The notes beneath the pieces were generated by a model. It saw nothing but the letters and a program-made list of their open reading frames with translations. It made no database searches and was not told the DNA's origin. Positions 10,177 through 21,387 of a stretch of DNA of 64,000 nucleotides are shown piece by piece. The position numbers and the translations under genes are program-made. Source of the DNA: Lolium rigidum (lineage: Eukaryota; Streptophyta; Magnoliopsida; Poales; Poaceae). Within the stretch, counting starts at the first letter, position 1. Each line of letters opens with the position of its first letter. The stretch covers positions 184,666,017-184,730,016 of the forward strand of contig NC_061513.1 in assembly GCF_022539505.1 (NCBI RefSeq), in the 5' to 3' direction.

Positions 10177-11079
10177 TCTCATTTCTCAATGAAACTTCCC
10201 CTCTTAAGCATTATATGGTAGCTAGATCCTTTCCATGCAAACCTACGGGTCATATCATGACGACGCCGATCTGTCACTCTGGTTAAAGGGGCTGCTGCAA
10301 AACCCCCCATTCGTTTCGCTCACTCGTTCGCCCATGTAGACACTGGCATCTCTACATTTCACCATGCCCCGCGCGTGTACGTGTCCAGGGGAATCAAATC
10401 GTCCAGCTCTGCCTGTCGGAGGGAAGAGATAGATCCATGATTTACATCGTTTTCTCTTTGGTTTGCCCCCACTCCATAATTTAAAGCTTCAAGCCAGCCA
10501 CTTCACGCTTGATTTCGACTGTGCTCTCGTTCCCCGACCCCCAGTGCTATATGCGTTGGATTCCTTTGCCGTCGATGAAAAGATCTTGAGATGGGTGAGA
10601 ATAGATAACTAAAGGGAGTTGTTGATGCCGGATTGGACATTCGTTTCTAAGGACATGATTCTAAAGTCCAGTTAATTTGTTTATATTGGACGTCGCTGAT
10701 CTTCGCAGAAAAAAAAAAGTTACTACGTGACATAGATCAAAAAGGGAACCTAGCAAATTCAGTATGTGAAAAGATAAAGACAAAGCTCTAACCCGTTGAT
10801 GCCAGGTAAAAAACTTTGCTACCTTTTCATTCCGAGCGAATTTACATGTGTTTTTATGGGTGAAAAAGGAGTAGTTACTTTTCCAACCATAAATCGAACG
10901 GAAGTTTTCTTATCGAATATGGTTGACAGAAATTGATTACATGCATTATTCCTGCCCTGAATCTGACTCTCACACTCAGAAATCTACCACTAGTGCACAT
11001 CTCGTAGACTCATAGTTCTACGATGAAAGTCGGCATTTCATGTTGATATATGTGCAATCCTTGGCAAAACGGATCCTTC
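10177..11079. other. Unassigned DNA
   Basis: About 0.9 kb has no recognised coding, repeat or element structure. GC content rises around 10260-10420 without a supported gene. Confidence 0.3.
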
Positions 11080-11090
11080 ATACAAGAAAA

Positions 11091-12431
11091 ACGGATCCTT
11101 GCTCCAGGGCGACTCGGGGCGGAACCCTATCCCCCACCGTTGCCGCCTTCCCCTCCCCCTCCCCCCCTCCTCGTCGTCCCCGGAGGCTGCCGCCGGCGAA
11201 GCCTGGCGTGGCCGGTGATGGGGGCGGCGGGAATCCTCGCGTGGTCCCCTGGTGCGGCGGTAGGAGGCACGCCTGCGCGCCGGGGGATGGTCCCGGATCT
11301 GGTCGATGGCGGCGCGGGCGGGCGGTGTTGGGGGCGGCGGCGCGGCCCTGGCCATGGCGGCGTAGTCCTCTCCTCCGTTCCTCGCCGTGGCCTCGCCGGG
11401 AGGACGGTGATGGTGGCGGCGGCGCGGCCCCTAACCCTGGCAGTGCGGTCCTTTCCTCCTTCCTCACCTTGGCATCACCGGGCGGGTGGGGATGGGGGCG
11501 GATCTCGTGCTGCTCCTCCTCAAGATCTGCGACCACGACACCAAGGACGGCGGCCCTGGATGGCGATGGCGGTGACGGCGTCGACCTGGTGGCAGGTGGC
11601 GGGCGTCAGGTGCCGCTGACCGTGGCACCGCGGTGGTGGTCTTCTCTCTCGCCGGAGGAGATCGGCTAGTTGTGTGGCTAGCCGTGGCGGATCTTGCGAT
11701 CCGTCGCCTAGCTCCCGATGGCTAGGCGTAGCTGCCGGTGAAAGCCGGCCCGGACTTCGGTCATGGCGGATGATGGCGGCGTGTTTCGTCGTTACCTTGT
11801 TGAAGGCATTGTCTCTGCAGTCTGCGTTCTTCGCCTGGGCTGCTCCAGGGGAAACCCTAGACCCGGGTCTCCCGGATCGGACGATGGCGGCGCGCAACGC
11901 CGGTCTCCCTGTTGGGGGTATCGTTTTTGGAGCAGACAACGGATGGCGGTGGTGCTGAGGTGGAGCGGTGTGCTTTTGCTGTTTCGACGTCGTCGAGTCG
12001 CCGCGGCATGGTGTGGTGTCTCGGGACGGATGCAGTGTGATGGACATGTGCATGATGGTGGAGTCGTCTGGCGTCGTGACGGTATCGATGGCAGGCCTGG
12101 CATGGTCAATGCGATGATCTCTTTTGAAGATGGAGTCGAGGAAGACGGCGGTAGCAACTTCTATGGCGTGTGCGTTGGCGTATGCTAAGAGTCTGCTTGA
12201 CTTGATGTGCTTCTCATCTGCTATTGGGCGGCCTGTGAGGCATTTGGTTTTTGGATGATATGAGTTGATGAATTATCACCCCCTTCATCCCTCTGTAGGT
12301 TTAGCGAGGTGGCTTCGAGTTTTGATATTTTGTATTACTCTTGTAAGGTGTTGTGAATAATCTAATAAAAAAACCGTGTGCATTCGTTGGATGCAGAAGC
12401 TGAGGCGATATTTCCCCATTTCGAAAAAAAA
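11091..12431 (+). mobile_element. GC-rich poly(A) retroposon, copy 1 (LINE-derived or SINE-like)
   Basis: The segment ends in TTTCGAAAAAAAAA after a GTGTGCATTCGTTGGATGCAGAAG block, a 3' end typical of Triticeae non-LTR elements. A related copy lies at 19821-20913. The copies share blocks such as GGTCTCCCGGATCGGACGAT and GATGGAGTCGAG..GACGGCGG. Imperfect flanking repeats ATACAAGAAAA (11080-11090) and ATACAAGTGAAA (12432-12443) look like a target duplication. Many overlapping GC-rich frames exist, but none has protein motifs, so it is probably non-coding or a decayed 3' part of a LINE. Confidence 0.7.
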
Positions 12432-12443
12432 ATACAAGTGAAA

Positions 12444-12740
12444 TTGACTTTTTCTATTGCCCCGCGAATTTGCCTTCGTGGTTTCTTCAAGCTGGTGGGT
12501 CCACGTTGACAGTTCCTAGCATTTGTTTTGTTCGATTATTTGATACAAATGAATGATAATACTAAAAGTCGACTGATCTTGCTAATTTCAGTTTTTTAAG
12601 GTTGTGTGATGATGTCAATCTCTCTGCACAAAGACTCATTGATGTCAAGCGTAAAAACCTTCAGATGGGTATTCCGGTATTGAGTAATATGGTGGGTCCA
12701 CGATGCCATCCTCTTTGTTAAGGTTGCGCGGTGTTTACTT
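12444..12740. other. Unassigned DNA before the Harbinger-like element
   Basis: About 300 bp has no recognised feature. It ends at the TGA target duplication at 12741-12743. Confidence 0.3.
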
Positions 12741-13213
12741 TGAGAGCATCTCCAGCCGTCTCCTCGGGAAGATCCTAGAACACATTTTTTCATCTGGATA
12801 GACGAAAACGGTCGAGTCGTGCTTCCAGATCCTCGTTTTCGTTCGGATTTAGACTTTCACCCATCCGAGGAGCCCAGGTCATCTCCGGCCCCCGGGAGCG
12901 CTCGGGGAGTCCGAACGAAACGAAAGCGGGGGAAACACCGAGAAAACTTCCCGCGCGGCTGGTGGCCCTGACTTGTCGGCGACAAAGGCCGATCGTCGTC
13001 CTCATCGCATCGTCTTCCGCGCGTTGTAAAGCCTGCCGCCGGTCAGTCTTCGCCGGACGCGTAGCTTCCACGCGGCAAGTTAATGTCGTCGCCTCGGTTT
13101 CACGCGCGTCACCCTCTATTTATCGCGGAACTACCGCGTCTGGCAGCATTCACCACGCCGTCTCCCTATTCACCTCCTCTCTTCCCCAATCTCATCGAGC
13201 GAGCTAGCGATCA

Positions 13214-15676
13214 ATGGCGAACGACGGCGCGGCGAACAACGGCTTCGGCCGCCGCTCTCTCCACCAATGGGAGGGGAGGCTCCTGCACGCGGCGGGCTAC
13301 CCCGCGCCGCCCGACTTCCGCGCGCCCGGAGGCTGGCGACTGAGCGCGGGCGGTGTCCCGATCCCGCCGCCGCCGATCGGTCGCGCCGCCCTCGTGGCGG
13401 AGATCGACGCGGTCCTGGTCACTCTCAGTGAAGAGCAGCGCGCGGAGGAGAGGTTCTTCCCCGACAACTACGAGGCATGGACGCAATTCTTCCGGCGGAG
13501 GTACGAGCCTCACCGCCTACGATGGCCCTCCCCCTCCTCCCGCACGAAACAACGTCGCCGGCCACCGTCGATGGTGGAGCGGGCCTGGTCGCACCCTCGA
13601 GAACGTACTCGCGCACATCGAGGGTGGTAATTCCCCTATTCTGGGGATGCCGCCGGCGGTGGCGGCTACCGTGTCGCGCCGGCACGGTAGCTCCTGGTGT
13701 CAACACCCGGATTTTTAAGTCCAGATGCCTATTATGCCATACATCGCAATCCCAAGAATATTGTTTTTGCGAGACATAATAGATTGATAGCACAGAATAT
13801 CATTCATTACAAACCATAATAGTCTTACATCAAAGGATCACATGATCCAGTCTTAATACAACAGTTGATCTACTGATCAATTGCATAGCACATAGCGGAA
13901 GTAGCGTAGTAGCGGTCCATCTGTTTCACAGGCAACGCTTGACGTCAGGAGTAGTCCTAGTTATCATAGATGTCCTGGTGTCCATCTTCTTGGTACTGGG
14001 TCTCCTCTTCATAGTCTGGCCATTTGAATAGCCAGGGACAAAGCCATGAGTACTTTTAAAGTACTCGCAAAGCACTATCAACTATAGTAAGGGGGGTTCT
14101 AAGCTCTAGGTTTATTTGCATAAAGCCAGTTTTATTTCATAAGCAATTAGTAATAAAAGACTCTTTATTTGCCTAACTAACTCAAGTGGGAACTCAATGG
14201 TGGTGTTGGTTTGCAAAATGGAGATGGTTTGTGAAAATCCAAATGTGACCTAATCTAGAATCTGATTTGGTGTTGCTACTTTGCTTGATCACATTAAGAA
14301 ATTTAGAAAGAATTTGCAGGGGTGGTATTTACCCAAGTTGTTCATCTTGATGAGGTCTTGGATGAGTTGCAAAGAGTTGGGAGTGTTTAGTTTAGAAATT
14401 TCTTAATACAAGGGCTCAAAGTGGGTGTCATGATATAATTGGCAGATTTGACCATTATCATATGTGAGTAGTTTTTGCTATTTCTTTTGATTTGATTTGT
14501 ATTTGTTTGATTCAAAAGTTGTTATTATTGGTTTAGTAATGTTATACAACCATTGGCACAAAGTAAAAAGGCCTAGGTTAAAGATTTACAAAAATGGCCA
14601 TAGCCTCATATGTGAATTTCATATTTTTATTTTCCTTTCTTTTTCTTTGACCAAAGGTCACCAATTTGGGTTCATTGTGTGTTAGGTTAAGTTTAGTAAT
14701 GGTTTCAAACCATTTAGGCAAAGTAAATATGGCATAGTTCCTTATTTGCAAAAATGGCTATTTGCTCTCATATGCTTTTTCTTTTATTTGGTTTTCTTTT
14801 TTATTTTGTTTCTTGTTGACTCAAAGAGCAAGGTTTAGGGTTTAGGAGCATTGTTAATCAACTTCAAACAATCATCATGGCAAGATCACAACATATAAGC
14901 ATGAGCACTATGCACAACCTCTAACTCAATTAAAGTTTTTGTTGGTTCCAAATTTTGGAAATAGGGAAGTTCATTTTCTTTTTGTTTTAAAATTTGGGAT
15001 GTTACACCTGGACACCGTGAAGGATGGCGCCGTCCTCCTCGTCGTCTGGGTCGAGGTCGAGGTCGGTGTCGAGGTCCGGCGGATCGGCCCCTCCACCTGC
15101 GACGCCGGCCGTCGTCAAGAAGGAGCCGGCCTCTCCACCGCCGACTAGAGGGCGCAGCAGCGGGGCCGTCGTCATCCGCGACCAGTCATCCCCTCGCGTG
15201 GCCGCAAGAGGAAGACCTCGAAGAAGGAGGCCGCAGCGGCCGCTGCCGCGTCCCAGCTCGCCGAGGAGGAGGCCAAGCGTGCCGAGGACGCCGCGGTGGC
15301 GGAGGCGATCACCAGGTCGCTCAGCGACCTCGTCCCCGCCGACAACGTGCTCCCCATGGACGCCGCACTCGACTGGTCCAGGCGGGACTTGGAGTGGCAG
15401 GAGGCGGAGCAACAGAGGCGACTGCTGGACTTGGCTTCTGCGCGGCAACGCGCCGTCCACCTCGCCGCACCAACCGTCGCGCCCGTGCCCATGCCACTCA
15501 TCAACCTCGAGGAGAGCAGCGACGACGAGCTCTACCGGCCGACGCCGCCACGCGGCGACCCTGGTGCTGGATCAAGCCGTTGGTACGAGGCGCCGCCGGC
15601 CGAGGACGCCGGCAACTCGAGCGACAACGATGATGGTGGTGACTACACGGCCTTCTACCGCCATTTCGGCATGTAG
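13214..15676 (+). pseudogene. Transposon-carried gene of unknown function, split by a solo LTR
   Basis: The frame opens at ATG 13214 with MANDGAANNGFGRRSLHQWE, then LLHAAGYPAPPDF and GGWRLSAGGVPIPPPP, and a segment with LSEEQRAEERFFPDNYEAW. A frame change near 13505 leads to RTLENVLAHIEGGNSPILGM. The solo LTR interrupts at 13697. After it, a Ser/Arg-rich stretch (SSSGSRSRSVSRSGG) with VVKKEPASPP, a second frame change near 15190, an Ala/Glu coiled segment with AEAITRSLSDLVPADN, and a terminal DYTAFYRHFGM before TAG at 15674-15676. The order suggests a nuclear protein with an SR-like linker and KxEP sites resembling SUMOylation motifs. The same 3' motif is one I associate with Triticeae repeat-linked hypothetical proteins; no function is known to me. 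Confidence 0.7.
13698..15006 (-). mobile_element. Solo LTR (Gypsy-type), 1309 bp
   Basis: It begins TGTCAACACCCGG and ends GGGATGTTACA, flanked by the perfect 5-bp duplication CCTGG (13693-13697 and 15007-15011). Read on the minus strand it starts TGTAACATCCC, like the TGTAACACCCC start of element E. It also shares with E's LTR a conserved block around 13957-14070 and the TAAGACTGG..CATGTGA segment, so it is a minus-strand LTR of a related family. No internal sequence remains, consistent with LTR-LTR recombination. Confidence 0.92.
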
Positions 15677-15979
15677 AAGGCCGTTATTAAATCTAGTTTT
15701 TGCTTCCCTGTGGCCGAATTCAAATATATTACGACTTCAAATATATTACGAATTCGGCCCGAACTTGTCTATATATGTTAAATATTTTTAAATTCCGCCT
15801 ATGTTTGAACGAATTTTGTCTTGTTTTCTCTAAATTCGCCGTTATTTGTCAAAAAAAAATCATTCATCTTAGGCTCGTCGCTGGGAAAATGGGTCTCCCT
15901 AGGCCAAACTTTACATCCATCCGGCGCTAAATAGCGTCGGATGTGGCCTGGGGAGACCCAACGGCTGGAGATGCTCTGA

Positions 15980-16295
15980 AAAATCTAGACCACTAGGATT
16001 CTAACCCGGTACCTTGGTTGATTAAATCGCATAACTTTGCATGGTACTACCGACTAACAAATTATGTTACATCGTGCTAAGTTGTTTATATTGACTGTTG
16101 TTGCCTATTTATGCCTTATACTACATAATAATTTATCAAAATAAGCTTAATTTTGTGAAAAAGATGGACATCCGCAGTATTTACAACAAACCTTCAGCGG
16201 AAAATAGTCAGAAATTCACGTGTTTAATTCCCTAATTTGTGAAAAGAAGATTCGTCAAAGGGGCAGTGTTACTGTTACACCTTTATACACTAATT
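15980..16295. other. Unassigned AT-rich spacer
   Basis: About 300 bp between the Harbinger-like element and the small LTR element has no recognised feature. Confidence 0.3.
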
Positions 16296-16455
16296 GATAA
16301 TGTTAGAGATATATGGTATACGTACGGTTTAGGTAGTCTAGGATAGAGATAGATCTTGTGTCTTGTCTTGCACTCCAAGATGATCTCTGTACGCCTATAT
16401 ATACTCGTCCATGAGGCTCAATAATACATCCAACATATTCCGCAATCTCTTCTCC

Positions 16456-16585
16456 CTCTCTATCCTTCTACATGGTATCAGAGCGGAACGCTCCTTGACC
16501 TAGCCGCCGCAAGGTTTCCGCTCTCTATCCTTCTACATGGTATCAGAGCGGAACGTTCCTTGACCTAGCCGCCGCAAGGTTTCCG
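16456..16585 (+). repeat. 65-bp tandem duplication containing the LTR end and primer site
   Basis: Units 16456-16520 and 16521-16585 differ at one base (GAACGCTCC against GAACGTTCC). Each holds the last 17 LTR bases plus TGGTATCAGAGC, so the element has two potential primer-binding sites. Confidence 0.92.
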
Positions 16586-16782
16586 CGCCGCGCCGCCTCC
16601 GGGGAGATCGATCTCCATGATCTACTCCGGGGGCCGCGCAATCCGTATGAGGGTTCGTTCGCCGATCCGTTGATCCACTGCCCTCAAGTCCTTTTTTTCC
16701 AATCCGTAGATTGATTTTCTTTTTGCGTCGCCGGTCGCTCAACCGGCGTTTTTCCTTTTTGGTTTACCGATCATAGATCGGA

Positions 16783-17479
16783 TTGAGTCGCCCATCGCCT
16801 TCGTCCTGTTGCGCCTCTACTCCGACAACGGCATCGACCTGCACCGGCCATCAACCGCACGGCACAGCCGCACGCGCCGCACACGGGGCACCCCTACATG
16901 CGACGCAACAGGTTGTCTTGCTCGCGCGGTCTCCATCGCCGGCTCGTCTCCACCGTCATTGCCCGGGACATCGTCGACAACGTTTCTGCCACGACAGGAG
17001 TTTGCAGGAATTCTCTGCCGCGGCTGGAAGCAGGACAGATCCGTTAGGCGGCTGGCGCCACAACCCGGCCGACCGGCCTCAGCACCGGACAGCCTGGCTC
17101 CACGGCCGGCAAACCGGCCACCTGACCGGACCACCCGGTGCTACAGCCGGTCCGGCCGGCTTCCAGACCGGGTCGGACCGGACCAAACCGGGCCCAGAAC
17201 CGGTGCCTACCGGGCCGCCATCCAGGGGATTCTGCCCCGTCACCCGGCGCCCAGGCCGGCAGACCGGGCTCCAGGCCGGTTGGACCGGCGCCCCCGCTGG
17301 TCAGACCGGGCCCCAGGCCGGTTGGACCGGCGCCCAGGCCGGTCGTACCGGACCCCAGGCCGACCGTCCAGCCGTGCATCCGGCAGCATAGGCGTCCAGT
17401 TCTGCAGCGCCATCGACTCCGATCTGCGCGTCGTCCACGCCATGGCGCGTATCGTGCCGCCGTCGATCTGATCAACTGA
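16783..17479 (+). other. GC-rich interior of the small LTR element with CCGG-rich repeats
   Basis: Three overlapping plus-strand frames (up to about 220 codons) cover this segment. None shows domain motifs. 17040-17370 has a quasi-periodic CCGG/CAGGCCGG pattern; one frame reads QAGWTGAPAGQTGPQAGWTG as imperfect repeats. The several equally open frames come from GC bias, so I do not call a gene. It could be a captured host fragment, but none is recognised. Confidence 0.5.
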
Positions 17480-18978
17480 CCCCGCGCACGTCAACGCCAA
17501 GCACGTCCCCGAGCACGCGCCGACCACCGATCGAGCATCAGTTGCATCGCCCCTTCGGGCCGCAGCGCCGCCGCCTTTGGTCCACGCTACCGGCTTCCGA
17601 CGCGCCTTCCGAGGCGTGTACGTAGCTGGTGGTCTCCCGCCGCTGCACCGACTCGCGCCCTGCAGCTACGCCGGCCCCTCGGGCCGTGCCGTTGCTGCAC
17701 GCGGTCACCTTCGTCGTCCCCCGCGCATCGATGTCCGAGGCCACCACAGCGCCGCCCCTTCGGCGCGGGTCGCCTCCATCCGCGCATGGTCTTCGTCACG
17801 CCGCTGGGTCTTCCTCGCCTACTTCGTGTACCGCCGCCGCGCCCCCACCCCAGGTCGTCGCTGGGCTCGCCAACCACTTCAGGTCGCGCTGGGCTCGCCG
17901 ACCACCAACGCCCGTCTAGGCGTCCAGCATGACCACCCCTGGTCACCGCTGGGTTAGCCGCCTTCTACGTCTCCAACCGTCTCGACTTCGTCGCCCGTGC
18001 CATCGCCTCGTCCCCGTATACACCACCTGCTACTCTACTCTGAGAACCGCGGGCAGCGTCGGCATCTTTCCGTCGATCTGCGACCGCGACGCTTCCGGAG
18101 GCCTCCTCTGCTAGTCCCTCCGATATGGCGACAAGTTCATGATGGTCCCTGCCCCTCGCATGCCCAGTACTGGCAACACCGGAAGTGCCTTCGTCCCCGA
18201 CACGTTCCCGAGTCTGGCAAACTCGCGCCGGACGTCTCGTCTTCATCGGCTTCGACAACGTCTTCTTCGGTATCGCCTCTACGACTGCCTCGACCGCGTC
18301 GCTGACTTCTTCTATGTGTACTCGGTTCTGGCAAAACCGAATTCGTCCCCGACGTGCGCCTGGTTCTGGCAAAACTAGGGCCGCACCTCGTCCTCGACGG
18401 CTCGGACTGCATCGACTTCGGCATCGACAACCTCCACGACTGCCTCGACTCGTCTCCGTCACTCTCCTCGCGCACTACGCGCTTGCGGCTACATCGACAC
18501 CGGCACCCGCCCACGACATCGACCACGGCAATCCCTCGCGCGGCTCCCTCGACCAAGGTTGCAGCACCCACGCTCTCGGCTACCTCGACATCGGCATAAA
18601 GGGCTACCACCTCACTTGCGCCTCACCAGCCTCCTCTCCAGTCCAAGCATCCGCGACGCAACTTCGTCCACGACGCTCCCGCTACGACTGCGGGGGTCGG
18701 GGGAGTGTCAGCCCGTTGGTTCCTACCTTCGGTTTCTCTCCAGTCTGACCGTCCGCGACGCTACTGTTGTTCACGTCACTACCGCTACGACTGCGGGGGA
18801 GTGTTAGAGATATATGGTATACGTACGGTTTAGGTAGTCTAGGATAGAGATAGATCTTGTGTCTTGTCTTGCACTCCAAGATGATCTCTGTACGCCTATA
18901 TATACTCGCCCATGAGGTCCAATAATACATCCAACATATTCCGCAATCTTTTCTCCCTCTCTATCCTTCTACAGATAA

Positions 18979-19800
18979 GACGGTCTGGTTTTATGCATTT
19001 CAAAACATAAAAAAAATCTACCTCTTATTTTTGGTCACAGTTAGTGTTCGCATTCTCCTAAAGCTATGGAAGGATCAAAGTTTAGCCAGAAAACGTTTAA
19101 CTAAGACAAAAATCTTGTACAATGAAAAAATATCTTATTTTTCTTACCAAAAGATAGAAGATTTTTTTTTCTTTTTTTTTCTCTTCTAACTCAACAAAGA
19201 TTTTACTGTCATTGCTATGATAGAATCTAAAACATATTCTACACACCGTGAGTCGGCGACGCCATCCCAAAGCTTAAGACTATGTCAAGTTTGACCAAAT
19301 TTTAAACAATAATAATTAACATGCAAAATACAAAATTAATATAATTAAATAGATAATAAAATATATTTTCATATGGTATCTACAAAATATCATATTCGTT
19401 AATAGATTTTTCTAAAAAAATGATCAAACTTTACTTAGTTTGATTTTAAAAAAAGTATAAGCCTTAACCCTTTGGCATGGAGGTGGTATTAACATGTCAT
19501 AGTTCTTTCTCTCAAAAAAAATGTCATGGTTCCTTTTGGCGAGGGATCACCATACGAAAGTACACACAAGGTTTAGAAACGCGCCTTTTCTTGGTCAAGA
19601 ATATATTTTTCGCTAGAACATTTACCGCTACACATATACTTACGGCTTAAGTATCCAAATACGATCAGTTACCAGCTGAAAATAATTAAAGGAAAATGAT
19701 TAGAATCCTCCGGGGGATCGCGTCGCTTGCAACCTCCGCCTCCTAGTAACAACACGTGTCCGCCGGGCCCACCCATGACGACGCTTCCTTATCCCTTCCA
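18979..19800. other. AT-rich spacer
   Basis: No gene was found. It contains homopolymer runs near 19150-19180 and a decayed Stowaway (separate entry). A GAATCCTCCGGGGGATCGCG block at 19704-19723 resembles CAGATCCTCCGGGGGACGC at 22031, in the same orientation. Confidence 0.35.
19276..19475. mobile_element. Decayed Stowaway-type MITE
   Basis: The segment has the internal anatomy of long grass Stowaways. Near the left end is AAGTTTGACCAAATTT, near the right end GATCAAACTTTACTTAGTTT, and between them an AT-rich core with AAATATATTTTCATATGGTA. The outer CTCC ends are eroded (CTTAAGACTATG against AGTATAAGCCTTA), so the boundaries are approximate. Confidence 0.6.
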
Positions 19801-19820
19801 ACCCACAATTCTCTCCATCC

Positions 19821-20913
19821 CGTGTGATGGCGGGGCGGCGGCGGTCGGAGGAAGAAGGGGCGGCGGTGGCCAGAGTGCTGCGGCCTCCCCTGCCTCCCGT
19901 CGGCGGCACACCGGTGGTGGCTGGTGGTGGGACGGTTTGCGCCATCCCCTCTGCTTCTCGCCGGTGCAGGGTGGTGACCTTGGGTTTCTCCCGCGGTTCG
20001 AGGACGCCCGGGGCAGCAACCTCGGGTTCGATGGAGGAGGCGGCCTTCTTCTTCGTCGGAGGTGGTCGGCCAGGCTGGTAGTACTGTGTGGGGGATCATG
20101 GGATCTCACACAAGTTTCCGGCGATGGTGATCTAGTCCGGGCTGTCATGGCGGCCGGTGAAAACTGAGCCTTGACCTCGGTCTTGGCGGATGATGGCGGC
20201 GTCGGTCGACGTCGTGACCTTGTCGAAGGCGTCATCTTTGCCCGTCTTGGCACTACACTCGGCGAGTTGGGGATGCGCGGCTGCCGGTGAAAACCGTGTT
20301 CCGACCTCGGTTGGCGGACGATGGCGACGTGTCGCGCCGCAACCTTCTTGAAGGCATCGTCGACGCAGTCTCCGGTTTCTCACTCGTGCTGCTCCGGGGG
20401 AAACCCTAGGTCCGGGTCTCCCGGATCGGACGATGGCGGCGCGTCCTGCGTCCTACCTCTTGGGGCATCGTTTTTGGAGCAGCTGCTGGATGTTGGCGGA
20501 CTTCGGTGGAGTGGTGTTCATCTACCACATTGTTGGCGCTGAGTCTCAGTGGCATGGTGCTGCAGGGTACCGACGACAGATGCGGGATGATGTATACGTG
20601 CAGGAGCGTGGAGCTGTCTGGCGTCATGGTGGCATCGACGGCAGGTCTTGCAAGGTTAATGCGTTGATCTCTCTTGAAGATGGAGTCGAGTAAGACGGCG
20701 GGAGCAACTCCTGTAGCGTGTGCGTTGGCGTGCGCTGAGAGTCTGTTGGTGTATTGTCACCCTCTTCATCCCACTGTAGGTATAGTAAGGTTGCTTCGAG
20801 TTTGATCTTTTGTATTTTTTCTTGTAAGGTTTCGTGAATAATCTAATAAAAAAAGTCGTGTGCATCCTTTGGATGCAGAAGCTGGGCGAAATTTCCCCCA
20901 TTTCGAAAAAAAA
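19821..20913 (+). mobile_element. GC-rich poly(A) retroposon, copy 2
   Basis: The 3' end, GTGTGCATCCTTTGGATGCAGAAG followed by TTTCGAAAAAAAAA, matches copy 1 (12375-12431). Flanking ATTCTCTCCATCC (19808-19820) and ATTCTCTCCCATCC (20914-20927) form a target duplication with one extra C. Many GC-rich frames overlap, with no supported protein. Relative to copy 1 the 5' part differs, suggesting independent truncation. Confidence 0.78.
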
Positions 20914-20927
20914 ATTCTCTCCCATCC

Positions 20928-21387
20928 ATGGAGACCAAATCCCCCGCACACGTACGTAGCAGAAGCCGCTCCTTCTTCCAGCCGCGCTCCACCGCTAGTC
21001 GTGCACCGCGCGCTCCGCCGCCGAAGTGCTCGCCGCTACCATCGCCTAGTCCTGCGCCACACCTCCGCCGCCGATCTGCCCCACGCGCCGAAGCTTCGCG
21101 GCGCTGCTGCTCCTCCGCCACACATGGCCGTGCTGCTCCCCGTCGGCCCAACAACTCCAATGTGGGCGCGATCCGATTTTTGCGCATGGTGTCTCCGAGT
21201 CGCCCCAGCGCTCCGGCCGTTTGGGGGCGTCGTTGGGGACGGCCTCGAGGCCCAAGGCCGGCGCGGCTTCGACATCTTTAGAAGGATGCATGCTATGGGC
21301 GTGGAGCCCAACGAGGTCACGCTCGCCAAGGCCGCCTGGAAGAGCACTGTGGCCATGGATGCTAGTGGGGGATGCCAATTAGCCTAA
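20928..21387 (+). pseudogene. GC-rich segment with a pentatricopeptide-repeat (PPR) gene fragment
   Basis: A frame ending at TAA 21385-21387 contains FRRMHAMGVEPNEVTLAKA (about 21276-21332), which matches the second helix and the PNxVT core of a PPR motif. Only about one repeat is present; upstream residues lack further PPR units. The frame continues into KSTVAMDASGGCQLA. This looks like a small captured or decayed fragment of a plant organellar RNA-binding PPR gene and would have no function alone. Confidence 0.5.

Larger units (their letters stand above)
12744..15976 (+). mobile_element. PIF/Harbinger-like element with cargo gene
   Basis: A perfect 16-bp inverted repeat, GAGCATCTCCAGCCGT, begins at 12744 and ends (as its complement) at 15976. 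It is flanked by the 3-bp repeat TGA at 12741-12743 and 15977-15979. A 3-bp T-N-A duplication and short G-rich ends fit PIF/Harbinger, and the second element at 22620-62276 has nearly the same ends with a TTA duplication. No DDE transposase is present. The content is one gene of unknown function, split by a solo LTR. Without the solo LTR and its duplication the element is about 1.9 kb. Confidence 0.75.
16301..18973 (+). mobile_element. Complete small non-autonomous LTR element (TRIM/LARD-like)
   Basis: Two 172-bp LTRs, 16301-16472 and 18802-18973, begin TGTTAGAGAT and end CCTTCTACA. They differ at four positions by eye. The flanks carry the perfect 5-bp duplication GATAA (16296-16300, 18974-18978). 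The primer site TGGTATCAGAGC (initiator tRNA-Met) follows the 5' LTR directly at 16473, and a GCGGGGGA polypurine tract precedes the 3' LTR. The interior is about 2.3 kb, GC-rich and lacks gag, protease, RT or integrase motifs, so the element depends on another element's enzymes. The LTR is larger than in classical TRIMs in total span but matches them in LTR length. Confidence 0.93.

Noticed and set aside
11040..12190. Frames of 90-209 codons on both strands
   Set aside because: They lie inside a poly(A) retroposon, overlap each other in opposite senses and lack protein motifs.
16473..16484. tRNA-like words (TGGTATCAGAGC; TGGCGCCGTTGC) as tRNA genes
   Set aside because: They are only the complements of tRNA 3' ends and lie directly after LTRs, so they are primer-binding sites.
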